54,129 nucleotides of DNA from Halomonas campaniensis (GTDB lineage: Bacteria; Pseudomonadota; Gammaproteobacteria; Pseudomonadales; Halomonadaceae): NCBI RefSeq assembly GCF_014193375.1, contig NZ_JACHZF010000024.1, positions 1-54,129 on the forward strand, given 5' to 3'. How positions within the stretch are numbered: position 1 is the first letter of the stretch; every line of letters starts with the position of its first letter. Positions 41,825 to 50,103 of the stretch are shown here, one piece after another. The position numbers were made by a program, and so were the translations under genes. The notes beneath the pieces were generated by a model. That model was not told where the DNA came from and made no database searches. It saw only the letters and a program-made list of their open reading frames with translations.

Positions 41825-44473
41825 TCAGCCGGTATTACGCAGCCCGGCGGCGATGCCCGCCATGGTGACCATCAACGCCCGTGACAGGTCGGCGCTGATC
41901 GCCCCGTCGGCATCCCGGTTGCGCTGCAGCAGCTCGGCCTGCAGGCCGTGCAGCGGGTCGATGTAGGGATTGCGCACCTCGATGGCCTGGCGGATCAGCG
42001 GCGTGTTCTCCAGCAGCTCCTGCTGCTGCAGTATCGACAGCACCACCTCGTGCAGGCGGGAGAAGCGACCCCGCAGCCGCTCGCCGAGCGCCTTGAGCGA
42101 CGGCTCGTCCACCAGGCGATGCTCGTAGTAGGCGGCGATGCCCACGTCGGCCTTGGCCAGCAGCATCTCCAGCATGTCCAGGTAGGTGCCGAAGAAGGGC
42201 CAGTTGTCGCGCATCTCCTGCAGCACCTCGAGGCCGCCCTGCCCCTCCAGGCGGGTGGCGAAGGCCTCGCCGCTGCCCAGCCAGGCCGGCAGCATCAGGC
42301 GGATCTGGGTCCAGGCGAAGATCCAGGGGATCGCGCGCAGGGTCTCCACGCCGCCGTCCTGGCGCCGCTTGGTGGGCCGCGAGCCCAGCGGCAGGCGCCC
42401 CAGCGAGCCCTCCGGCGTCACCGAGCGGAAGTAGGGCACGAAGTCGGGATCCTCGCGCACCACGCCCACATAGGCGCGGTGGGCCACCTCGGCCAGCCGG
42501 TCCATCTCTTCGCGCCAGTGGGGCTCCGGGGCCGGCGGTGGCAGCAGGGTCGCCTCGAGTACCGCGCAGGCGTAGATCTCCATGGAGCGCAGCGCGATCT
42601 CCGGCTGGCCGAACTTGAAGCGGATCATCTCGCCCTGCTCGGTCACCCTGAGGCTGCCGTTCACCGACCCCGGCGGCTGGGAGAGGATGGCCGCATGGGC
42701 CGGGCCGCCGCCCCGCCCCACGGTGCCGCCGCGGCCGTGGAACAGCGTCAGGTCGACGCCGTGGCGGTCGCACACCTCGACCAGGGTCTCCTGGGCCCGG
42801 TACTGCGCCCAGGCGGCGGCCAGCTGGCCGGCATCCTTGGCGGAGTCGGAGTAGCCGATCATCACCTCCTGGCGATCCCCGGTGAGCGCACGGTAGCCGG
42901 GCAGCGCCAGCAGCCGGTCGATCACCTCGCCGGCATGGTTGAGGTCGTCGAGGGTCTCGAAGAGCGGCGCGATGGGCAGGGTGACCCGGCCTCCCACCTC
43001 CTTCATCAGCAGCGCCACGGCCAGCACGTCGGACGGCTCCCCGGCCATGGAGATGATGTAGGTGCCCAGCGCCTCGGGCTGCTCGCTGGCGATCACCCGG
43101 AAGGTGTCGATCACCTCGCGGGACTCGGTGGAGCACTCCCAGCGGCGCGGGATCAGCGGGCGCCGCGAGGCGAGCTCCTCGAGCAGGAACTGCTGGCGCT
43201 GCTCCTCGCTCCAGTCGCGATAGTGGCCGAGCCCCAGGCAGTCGGTGAGCTCCTCCATCACCTGGGCGTGGCGGCTCGCCTCCTGGCGCAGGTCGAGCTT
43301 GGTCAGGGTCACGCCGAACACCGCCACCCGGCGCAGGGTGTCGAGCAGGGCCCCGTTGGCGATAGTGTCCAGGCCCACGTCGCACAGCGAGCGGTAGCAG
43401 GTCAGCAGCGGCGCGTAGAGCTGGTCACGGCTCTCGATGATCGGGCCGTCGTCGAAGCTGCGCCCCTCGAGGCACGCCTTGGCCCAGTCGCGGGTCGCCT
43501 CGACCCGCGCCAGCAGGCGCTTGACCAGTTCCCGGTAGGGCTCGGCCACATCGCCCACCTCGGCCCGGAGGGCGCTGTTGGCCTTCCACATGGAGAGCTC
43601 GGCCTTGAGCTGCTCGAGATCGCGCAGGTAGAGGTCGGCGGCCATCCAGCGGCCCAGCAGCAGCACCTCGCGGGTCACCCGGGCGGTGACGTTGGGGTTG
43701 CCGTCGCGATCGCCCCCCATCCAGGAGGCGAAGCGGATCGGCGCGGCATCCAGCGGCAGGCGCTCGCCGGCGGTCTCCAGCAGCAGGTTGTCCAGGTCGC
43801 GATGGAAGTCGGGCACCGCCTGCCACAGGGAGTTCTCGATCACCGCGAACCCCCACTTGGCCTCGTCCACCGGGGTGGGCCGCTCGTGGCGGATCTCGTC
43901 GGTGTGCCAGGCCTGGCTGATCAGCTCCTCCAGGCGACCCTGGGCGCGCAGGCCACGCTCCGGGTAGTCGGCGGAGGACTCGATGGCGGTCAGGCAGTCG
44001 TCGATGGCGTCGTACTTCTGGATCAGGGTGCGACGGATGACCTCGGTGGGGTGGGCGGTCAGCACCAGCTCGACCCGCATCCCGGCCAGGGTCTCGACCA
44101 GCTTGCGCGGGGCATTGCCGGCCTGGCGGGCGCGCTCGAGCAGCTCCGAGAGGACCGGCTGCGACCCCGGCCGATAGTCCTCGACGCGGCGGAAGCGCGC
44201 CCGGTAGTGCTGCTCGGCGATGTTGGCCAGGTTGAGGAACTGGTTGAAGGCGCGGGTCACCGGCAGCAGGTCGCGGTCCGGCAGCCGACGCAGGTAGTCG
44301 ATCAGCTCGCGCTGGCTCGCCTCGTCGCCCTGGCGGCCGCGCTTGGCCAGGCCGCGGATGGTCTCGATCTTGTCGACGAAACCGCGGCCCAGGTCATCGG
44401 CGATGGTGCGCCCCAGGCTGTCGCCCAGGATGCGGACGTTGTCGCGCAGCGATTCGTGCAGGTCGTGGCTCAT
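41825..44473 (-). CDS. ppc: phosphoenolpyruvate carboxylase
   Basis: 882 aa (E. coli 883). Converts phosphoenolpyruvate and bicarbonate to oxaloacetate, refilling the TCA cycle. Diagnostic blocks: VLTAHPTEVIRRT with the catalytic His, MGGDRDGNPNVT, VMIGYSDSAKDAG, the flexible FHGRGGTVGRGGGP loop, and the C-terminal RNTG. All catalytic residues are in place. Its ATG overlaps the stop of mazG (ATGA), so it is the last gene of the cysM-rlmD-relA-mazG-ppc operon. Placing ppc under the same transcript as relA is unusual to me. The REP-like element downstream may contribute to termination. Confidence 0.97.
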   Translation of the reverse strand: MSHDLHESLRDNVRILGDSLGRTIADDLGRGFVDKIETIRGLAKRGRQGDEASQRELIDYLRRLPDRDLLPVTRAFNQFLNLANIAEQHYRARFRRVEDYRPGSQPVLSELLERARQAGNAPRKLVETLAGMRVELVLTAHPTEVIRRTLIQKYDAIDDCLTAIESSADYPERGLRAQGRLEELISQAWHTDEIRHERPTPVDEAKWGFAVIENSLWQAVPDFHRDLDNLLLETAGERLPLDAAPIRFASWMGGDRDGNPNVTARVTREVLLLGRWMAADLYLRDLEQLKAELSMWKANSALRAEVGDVAEPYRELVKRLLARVEATRDWAKACLEGRSFDDGPIIESRDQLYAPLLTCYRSLCDVGLDTIANGALLDTLRRVAVFGVTLTKLDLRQEASRHAQVMEELTDCLGLGHYRDWSEEQRQQFLLEELASRRPLIPRRWECSTESREVIDTFRVIASEQPEALGTYIISMAGEPSDVLAVALLMKEVGGRVTLPIAPLFETLDDLNHAGEVIDRLLALPGYRALTGDRQEVMIGYSDSAKDAGQLAAAWAQYRAQETLVEVCDRHGVDLTLFHGRGGTVGRGGGPAHAAILSQPPGSVNGSLRVTEQGEMIRFKFGQPEIALRSMEIYACAVLEATLLPPPAPEPHWREEMDRLAEVAHRAYVGVVREDPDFVPYFRSVTPEGSLGRLPLGSRPTKRRQDGGVETLRAIPWIFAWTQIRLMLPAWLGSGEAFATRLEGQGGLEVLQEMRDNWPFFGTYLDMLEMLLAKADVGIAAYYEHRLVDEPSLKALGERLRGRFSRLHEVVLSILQQQELLENTPLIRQAIEVRNPYIDPLHGLQAELLQRNRDADGAISADLSRALMVTMAGIAAGLRNTG

Positions 44474-45375
44474 GACCGCGTCTCTCCGGCAGCCTCTCCG
44501 CCATCGGCGGAGCGGGAAGTGGATGGGGATTCGGCAGGGCTGGGCTCACGGCCCTTGGCGGCCTGCCAGTGGTGCTCCATGGCCTCGAGGCCCGCCTCGT
44601 AAAGGGGGACCCCCTCGGCGCCCAGCGCGGCCTCCACGTGGCGGAAGCGGCGCTCGAACTTGGCGTTGGTGGCGCGCAGGCACTGCTCGGGGTCGGCCTT
44701 GAGGGTGCGCGCCAGGTTGGTCACGGCGAACAGCAGGTCGCCCACCTCCTCGGCGGCGTGGTCCCGGTCGCCCTCGGCCAGCGCCTGCTCGACCTCCCCG
44801 AGCTCCTCGCGGATCTTGGCGATGACGCCGCGGGCGTCGGGCCAGTCGAAGCCGACCCGGGCGGCACGCTTGGAGAGTTTGGCCGCCCGGGAGAGCGCCG
44901 GCAGGGTGCGCGGGACATCGTCCAGCACCGAGTGCGGTGCCTCATCGGAAGCCCGGGCGGCACGCTCCTCGGCCTTGAGGCTCTCCCACCGCGAATGCAC
45001 CTGGCGGCTCTCGATCTCCTCGGCGGAGACGCCCGGCGGGCGCCGCGAGGCCAGGCTGCCGTCGGGAAACACGTGGGGGTGGCGGCGCAGCATCTTGGCG
45101 GTGAGGGTATCGACGACATCATGGAAGTCGAAGCGGCCCTCCTCCTCGCCGAACCGGGCGTAGTAGACCACCTGGAAGAGCAGGTCACCGAGCTCTCCGG
45201 GAAGCTCGTCCCAGGCGCGCCGCTCGATGGCATCGGCCACCTCGAAGGCCTCCTCGAGGGTATGGGGCACGATGGAGTGCCAGTCCTGCTTCAGGTCCCA
45301 GGGGCAGCCCTGCCCGGGGTCGCGCAGCACCGCCATCAGCTCGAGCAGGTCGGCGAGGTCATGGCGGCGGCTCAT
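44470..45375 (-). CDS. mazG: nucleoside triphosphate pyrophosphohydrolase MazG
   Basis: 301 aa, longer than E. coli MazG (263 aa) because of a C-terminal Ser/Ala/Glu-rich tail of about 30 residues. Two MazG repeats are visible: TLEEAFEVADAIE with ELGDLLFQVVYYAR, then EELGEVEQALAEGD with EEVGDLLFAVTNLAR, each with the metal-binding EExxE and ExxD type residues. It hydrolyses NTPs to NMP and pyrophosphate and, in E. coli, lowers (p)ppGpp levels; there it also lies next to relA. ATG 45375 overlaps the relA stop (45372-45374), and the stop overlaps ppc. Confidence 0.96.
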   Translation of the reverse strand: MSRRHDLADLLELMAVLRDPGQGCPWDLKQDWHSIVPHTLEEAFEVADAIERRAWDELPGELGDLLFQVVYYARFGEEEGRFDFHDVVDTLTAKMLRRHPHVFPDGSLASRRPPGVSAEEIESRQVHSRWESLKAEERAARASDEAPHSVLDDVPRTLPALSRAAKLSKRAARVGFDWPDARGVIAKIREELGEVEQALAEGDRDHAAEEVGDLLFAVTNLARTLKADPEQCLRATNAKFERRFRHVEAALGAEGVPLYEAGLEAMEHHWQAAKGREPSPAESPSTSRSADGGEAAGETRS

Positions 45376-47648
45376 GAGGCCTTCCCCCTGCGCTTGCCGG
45401 GCTTGCCGCCGCTGCGCAGCCGGCGCACCTCGATGACGTTGGAGAGCTGCTGGATGCGCGAGAAGAGCCGCCCCAGGGTCTCCAGACCATCCACCTCCAC
45501 GGTGATCGCCATGCGGGCGATGCCGTCGTCGGTATCGGTGAGCGTATTGACCGCCAGCACGTTGACCTTCTCGTTGCCCAGCACGCCGGTGACGTCGCGC
45601 AGCAGGCCGGAGCGGTCCCAGGCCTGGACCTCGATGTCCACCGGGTACTGGGTCCGGGCCCGCTCGCCCCACTCCACCTCGATGATCCGCTGGGGCTCGT
45701 CGAGGCGCAGCTGCAGGATGTTGGGGCAGTCCTGGCGGTGCACGGTCACGCCGCGGCCCTGGGTGATGAAGCCGACGATGGGCTCACCCGGCACCGGGTG
45801 GCAGCAGTTGGCCATGCTGGTCTTGAGGTTGCCGACCCCGAGCACGGTGATGTCCGACCCGCTCCCCTTGCCGGCGGCACGCCGCGGCTTGGCCAGCAGC
45901 CGGTCGAGCTGCTCCTGGTCGTCGCTCTCGCCGAACAGCTGCTGGGCCTGGTGCAGCACCTGGCCGATGCGCAGGTCGCCGGCCCCGAGCGCCGCATACA
46001 TGTCCTCGGCGCCGGTGTAGTTGACCTTGCGGGCGAGGGTCTCCAGGTCCATGCCCTCCACATCCAGCCGCTTCATCTCGCGCTCGAACAGCGCGCGCCC
46101 CTCCTCGACGTTCTGGTCGCGGGCCTGGTGCTTGAACCAGGCCTGGATCTTGGCCCGGGCGCGGGAGGTGCGCACATAGCCGAGGCTCGGGTTGAGCCAG
46201 TCGCGGCTGGGGCCGCCCTTGCTGGCGGTGAGGATCTCCACCTGCTGGCCGGTGCGCAGCTTGTAGGTGAGCGGCACGATGCGGCCGTTGACCTTGGCGC
46301 CGCGGCAGCGGTGGCCCACCTCGGTGTGAACCCGGTAGGCGAAGTCGATGGGCGTGGCGACCCGGGGCAGGTCGATGACGTGGCCGTCCGGGGTGAAGAC
46401 GTAGATGCGGTCCGGGGCGACATCGCTCGAGAGCCCCTCGCGGATATCGCCGAAGTCGCCGACCTCCTCCTGCCACTCGAGCACCTGGCGCAGCCAGGCG
46501 ATCTTCTCCTCGTAGCTGGTGCTCTTGGCCTTGGTGTCGTGGCCCTTGTAGCGCCAGTGGGCACAGACGCCGAGCTCGGCCTCGTCGTGCATGGCGAAGG
46601 TGCGGATCTGGATCTCCAGCACCTTGTTCTCGGGGCCGATCACCGCGGTGTGCAGCGACTGGTAGCCGTTCTTCTTGGGGTTGGCGATGTAGTCGTCGAA
46701 CTCGTTGGGCACGTGGTGCCAGCGCGAGTGGACCAGGCCCAGCATGGTGTAGCAGTCGGCCACCTCCGGTACCAGGATGCGCACCGCGCGGATGTCATGG
46801 ACCTGGGAGAAGTCGATCCGCTTGCGCTTCATCTTCCGCCAGATCGAGTAGATGTGCTTGGCGCGGCCATCGACGTCGTAGCGGGTGATGCCCTGGGCCT
46901 CGAGCAGGCCCTTGAGGGTCTCCACGACCTCGGCGATGTAGCGGTCGCGATCGAGGCGCTTCTCGGCCAGCTGGCGGGCGATCGCCTTGTACTCGTCCTC
47001 ATGCAGGTAGCGGAAGGAGAGGTCCTCCAGCTCCCACTTGAGGTGCCCGATGCCCAGCCGGTGCGCCAGTGGGGCATAGATGTCGAACACCTCGCGGGCC
47101 ACGCGCAGGCGCTTCTCGCGGGGAGCGTCCTTGACCTGGCGCAGGGCGCAGGTGCGCTCGGCGATCTTGATCAGGGCGACGCGCACGTCGTCGATCATGG
47201 TCACCAGCATCTTGCGCAGGTTGTCCTGCTGGTCGTGCTGGCCCATCTCGTGGCTGGGGGTCTGGGAGGCGCTGATCGCCGCCATCTGCAGCACGCCGTC
47301 GATCAGCGCGGCGACCTCCTCGCCGAACTGCTTGCCCACCGCGGGAAGCTCGATCAATCCCTCGCGCACGGCCCGGTAGAGCACCGCCGCCTCCAGGGTG
47401 GCCTGGTCGAGCCTCAGCTCGCCGAGGATGTCGGCCATCTCCAGGCCCATGCGGAAGCTGGAGCCGTCGGCCAGCCAGCTGCGGTGGGGACGGTCGGCGT
47501 CACGTTCCAGCCGCTCGGCCAGGCGACAGGCCTCGCGCAGCGCCTCGGGGTCGCGCAGCTTGACGTCCTCCTGCAGACGCGCGATCCACAGGTCGATATC
47601 GACACGCCCCGTCTCGGTGAGGGGCTGGTCCTCACGGACTTTAACCAT
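45372..47648 (-). CDS. relA: GTP pyrophosphokinase RelA
   Basis: 758 aa, (p)ppGpp synthetase I of the stringent response, acting on stalled ribosomes. The pseudo-hydrolase domain lacks the HD motif (AVLYRAVREGL where SpoT has His-Asp), so the protein is synthesis-only. The synthetase domain has DIRAVRILVPEVADCY and NPKKNGYQSLHTAV. TGS (DRIYVFTPDGHVIDLPRVAT), a zinc-finger-like segment with a Cys-Cys-His block (MANCCHPVPG) and a C-terminal ACT domain follow. ATG 47648 has AAGGAG about 11 bases upstream and overlaps rlmD by eight bases. Part of the cysM-rlmD-relA-mazG-ppc operon. Confidence 0.97.
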   Translation of the reverse strand: MVKVREDQPLTETGRVDIDLWIARLQEDVKLRDPEALREACRLAERLERDADRPHRSWLADGSSFRMGLEMADILGELRLDQATLEAAVLYRAVREGLIELPAVGKQFGEEVAALIDGVLQMAAISASQTPSHEMGQHDQQDNLRKMLVTMIDDVRVALIKIAERTCALRQVKDAPREKRLRVAREVFDIYAPLAHRLGIGHLKWELEDLSFRYLHEDEYKAIARQLAEKRLDRDRYIAEVVETLKGLLEAQGITRYDVDGRAKHIYSIWRKMKRKRIDFSQVHDIRAVRILVPEVADCYTMLGLVHSRWHHVPNEFDDYIANPKKNGYQSLHTAVIGPENKVLEIQIRTFAMHDEAELGVCAHWRYKGHDTKAKSTSYEEKIAWLRQVLEWQEEVGDFGDIREGLSSDVAPDRIYVFTPDGHVIDLPRVATPIDFAYRVHTEVGHRCRGAKVNGRIVPLTYKLRTGQQVEILTASKGGPSRDWLNPSLGYVRTSRARAKIQAWFKHQARDQNVEEGRALFEREMKRLDVEGMDLETLARKVNYTGAEDMYAALGAGDLRIGQVLHQAQQLFGESDDQEQLDRLLAKPRRAAGKGSGSDITVLGVGNLKTSMANCCHPVPGEPIVGFITQGRGVTVHRQDCPNILQLRLDEPQRIIEVEWGERARTQYPVDIEVQAWDRSGLLRDVTGVLGNEKVNVLAVNTLTDTDDGIARMAITVEVDGLETLGRLFSRIQQLSNVIEVRRLRSGGKPGKRRGKAS

Positions 47649-49089
47649 CGGGTGACGCTCCTTGCGTCGGCTGCCCGGCCCGCGGGTGCACGAACAGCAG
47701 CATCGATTCCAGGTGTGACGTATGCACGAACATGTCGGCCACGGCGATGCGCGCGAGCCGGTAACCGCCATGCACAAGATGTGCCGCATCCCGGGCCAGG
47801 GTCGCCGGATCGCAGGAGACGTACAGCACACGGGAGACGGGCGAGGCGACCAGCGCCCGGCAGGCCGCCTCGGCCCCCTCGCGGGGCGGGTCCAGCACCA
47901 CCGTGGCCGGAGAGGTCTCCGCCAGCAGCGACGCCACGGCCCGGGGCTGGCCCAGGTCGGCCTGGCGAGCATCCACCTGCAGGGCGTGCGCCGGCGAATT
48001 GGCGCGGGCATTGGCCGCCAGCCGCTCGACCATGGCCGGGCTGCCTTCCACCGCCGTCACGGCGGCACCGGCGGAGGCCAGCGGGAGGCTGAAGTTGCCG
48101 ACCCCGGCGAAGAGGTCCAGCAGGGGCGACCCCGCCAGCCCGTCCAGCCACGAGAGGGCCGTGGCGATCATCATCCGGTTGACCTCGGCATTGGCCTGCA
48201 GGAAGTCTCCGGGGGCGAAGCCGAGCGTCAGCTCACCGGCGGCGCCCGGTACCCGGCAGGTCAGCGACGGCGCCGGGGTGAGCCACGTCAGCGACGGCGA
48301 CTCGCGGCCCAGCCAGCGGGCCAGGTGCAGGTCGTGCCGGGCGGCGAAGGCCTGCCAGCGCCGGCGGTCGGACTCGTGCTCCTTGAGCTGGCGGACCACC
48401 AGCACGCGCCCCTGGTCGCTGGCGAGCAGCTCCAGGTGGCCGACCCGTCGGGGCGCCTCGAGCGCTGCCAGCTGCTGGTGCAGCGGCGCCAGCAGGGCGT
48501 CGAGCTCCGGCACCAGGATGGTGCAGTCGGTGATGTCCACCAGGCGGTGGGTGTGGCGGGCACGAAAGCCCAGATGGACCCGCCCCTCGGCGTCGACCTT
48601 GACCCCGAGGCGCGCACGGCGACGGTAGCCCTCGCCGGCACCGGCCAGCCGCTGCGGCTCGCCGGGGGCCTCGACGCCCTGCCTGGCGAGCAGGTCGACC
48701 AGCACTTCGGCCTTGTGGCGGCGCTGGGCCGCCACGGACAGGTGCTGGAGGTCGCAGCCGCCGCAGCGCCCGAAGTGCTCGCAGGGCGGCACCACGCGCT
48801 CCGGCGCGGCCTCGACGATCGCGCGCACGTGGCCCTCGTCGAAGCGCTTGCGGTGGCGGTGGATCGCCACCTCGAGCCGCTCGCCGGGCAGTCCCCCCTC
48901 GACGAAGAGCGCCTTGCCGTCCGCCCCATGGGCCAGGCCACGCCCGTCGTGAGCCAGCCGCTCGATGGTGACCAGGCCGTCGCCGGCCGGTGGCACCGGT
49001 GCGCCGCCGGTCGGCGCTGCCTGGCGCCGCTGCAGGCCGGAGACGCCTGAGCGCTCCCGCCGCGGGCGCCGCTTGCCCAGCATGGCCAT
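47641..49089 (-). CDS. rlmD: 23S rRNA (uracil-1939-C5)-methyltransferase
   Basis: 482 aa, somewhat longer than E. coli RlmD (433 aa) through an N-terminal basic tail and a few loops. After the tail comes a TRAM domain (VTIERLAHDGRGLAH), then the 4Fe-4S ligands CEHFGRCGGC with a fourth Cys in TDCTILV. The methyltransferase has the SAM site LDLFAGVGNFSLPLA and the catalytic Cys in YVSCDPATLARD, with DPPREGAEA before it. It modifies U1939 in 23S rRNA. ATG 49089 is one base past the cysM stop; its end overlaps relA by eight bases, as in other gammaproteobacteria. Confidence 0.96.
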   Translation of the reverse strand: MAMLGKRRPRRERSGVSGLQRRQAAPTGGAPVPPAGDGLVTIERLAHDGRGLAHGADGKALFVEGGLPGERLEVAIHRHRKRFDEGHVRAIVEAAPERVVPPCEHFGRCGGCDLQHLSVAAQRRHKAEVLVDLLARQGVEAPGEPQRLAGAGEGYRRRARLGVKVDAEGRVHLGFRARHTHRLVDITDCTILVPELDALLAPLHQQLAALEAPRRVGHLELLASDQGRVLVVRQLKEHESDRRRWQAFAARHDLHLARWLGRESPSLTWLTPAPSLTCRVPGAAGELTLGFAPGDFLQANAEVNRMMIATALSWLDGLAGSPLLDLFAGVGNFSLPLASAGAAVTAVEGSPAMVERLAANARANSPAHALQVDARQADLGQPRAVASLLAETSPATVVLDPPREGAEAACRALVASPVSRVLYVSCDPATLARDAAHLVHGGYRLARIAVADMFVHTSHLESMLLFVHPRAGQPTQGASPDG

Positions 49090-49090
49090 A

Positions 49091-49987
49091 TCAGGCTCCC
49101 GGGGCGAACAGGCCGGTGGAGAGGTAGCGGTCGCCGCGGTCACAGACAATGAAGACGATGACCGCATTCTCGACCTCCTCGGCCACCCGCAGGGCGCCGG
49201 CCAGGGCGCCGCCCGACGAGACGCCGGCGAGGATGCCCTCCTCGCGGGCCAGGCGGCGCATGTGCTCCTCCGCCTCGCGCTGGCCGATGTCCAGCACCCG
49301 GTCGACCCGGGAGGCATCGAAGATGCTCGGCAGGTACTCCTGCGGCCAGCGCCGGATCCCGGCGATGCTGGCCCCGTCCTCGGGCTGCAGGCCGATGATC
49401 TGCACCTCGGGGTTGCGCTCCTTGAGCGCCTTCGAGACCCCCATGATGGTGCCGGTGGTGCCCATGGAACTGATGAAATGGGTCACCCGGCCGCCGGTCT
49501 GCTCCCAGATCTCCGGGCCGGTGCCGCGGTAGTGGGCCAGGGGGTTGTCGGGGTTGGCGAACTGGTCAAGGCGCTTGCCCTCGCCGCGGGCCAGCATCGC
49601 CTCGGCCACGTCGCGGGCCTCCTCCATGCCGCCGCTCTTGCTCACGGTGATCAGCTCGGCACCGAAGGCGGCCATGGCCTGCTTGCGCTCCTCGGAGGCG
49701 TTCTCGGGCATGATCAGCACCATCCGGTAGCCCTTGATGGCGGCGGCCATGGCCAGGGCGATGCCGGTATTGCCTGAGGTCGCCTCGACCAGGGTGTCCC
49801 CGGGGCGAATCTCGCCGCGGGCCTCGGCCTGCTCGAGCATGGAGAGGGCCGGGCGGTCCTTCACCGATCCGGCGGGGTTGTTGCCCTCGAGCTTGGCCAG
49901 CAGCACGTTGTTGCGGCCGGCGGCGATGCGCTTGAGGCGGACCAGCGGCGTATTGCCGACGACCTCCTCGATAGTGGGGAAATGCAT
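49091..49987 (-). CDS. cysM: cysteine synthase B
   Basis: 298 aa PLP-dependent O-acetylserine sulfhydrylase that makes cysteine, the B form also accepting thiosulfate. The PLP Lys is in AGSVKDRPAL; EATSGNTGIALA, the phosphate-binding SMGTTGTIMG and the C-terminal GVSSGGALAG are intact. Length matches E. coli CysM (303 aa). ATG 49987 has a strong AAGGAAGG ribosome binding site; the frame open to 50110 is in the divergent promoter region. It is the first gene of the five-gene operon. Its -10 is a perfect TATAAT. Confidence 0.95.
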   Translation of the reverse strand: MHFPTIEEVVGNTPLVRLKRIAAGRNNVLLAKLEGNNPAGSVKDRPALSMLEQAEARGEIRPGDTLVEATSGNTGIALAMAAAIKGYRMVLIMPENASEERKQAMAAFGAELITVSKSGGMEEARDVAEAMLARGEGKRLDQFANPDNPLAHYRGTGPEIWEQTGGRVTHFISSMGTTGTIMGVSKALKERNPEVQIIGLQPEDGASIAGIRRWPQEYLPSIFDASRVDRVLDIGQREAEEHMRRLAREEGILAGVSSGGALAGALRVAEEVENAVIVFIVCDRGDRYLSTGLFAPGA

Positions 49988-50018
49988 GCAACCTTCCTTG
50001 TGGAAACGTCTTTTCTCC

Positions 50019-50047
50019 ATTATATCCGTGCCGAACCGGGGTGGACA
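50019..50047 (-). promoter_or_regulatory. sigma-70 promoter of the cysM-ppc operon
   Basis: A perfect minus-strand TATAAT (50024-50019) is 17 bases downstream of TGTCCA, which keeps three of six -35 positions. The start would be near 50012, giving a leader of about 25 bases with the AAGGAAGG site. On the plus strand, TGTCATACT (50066-50074) is a candidate extended -10 for barA. Confidence 0.6.
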
Positions 50048-50103
50048 GGCATCCTCGCCCGCTGTGTCATACTGTGGCCGAACCGACGCCGAAGAGCCCG
50101 CCG

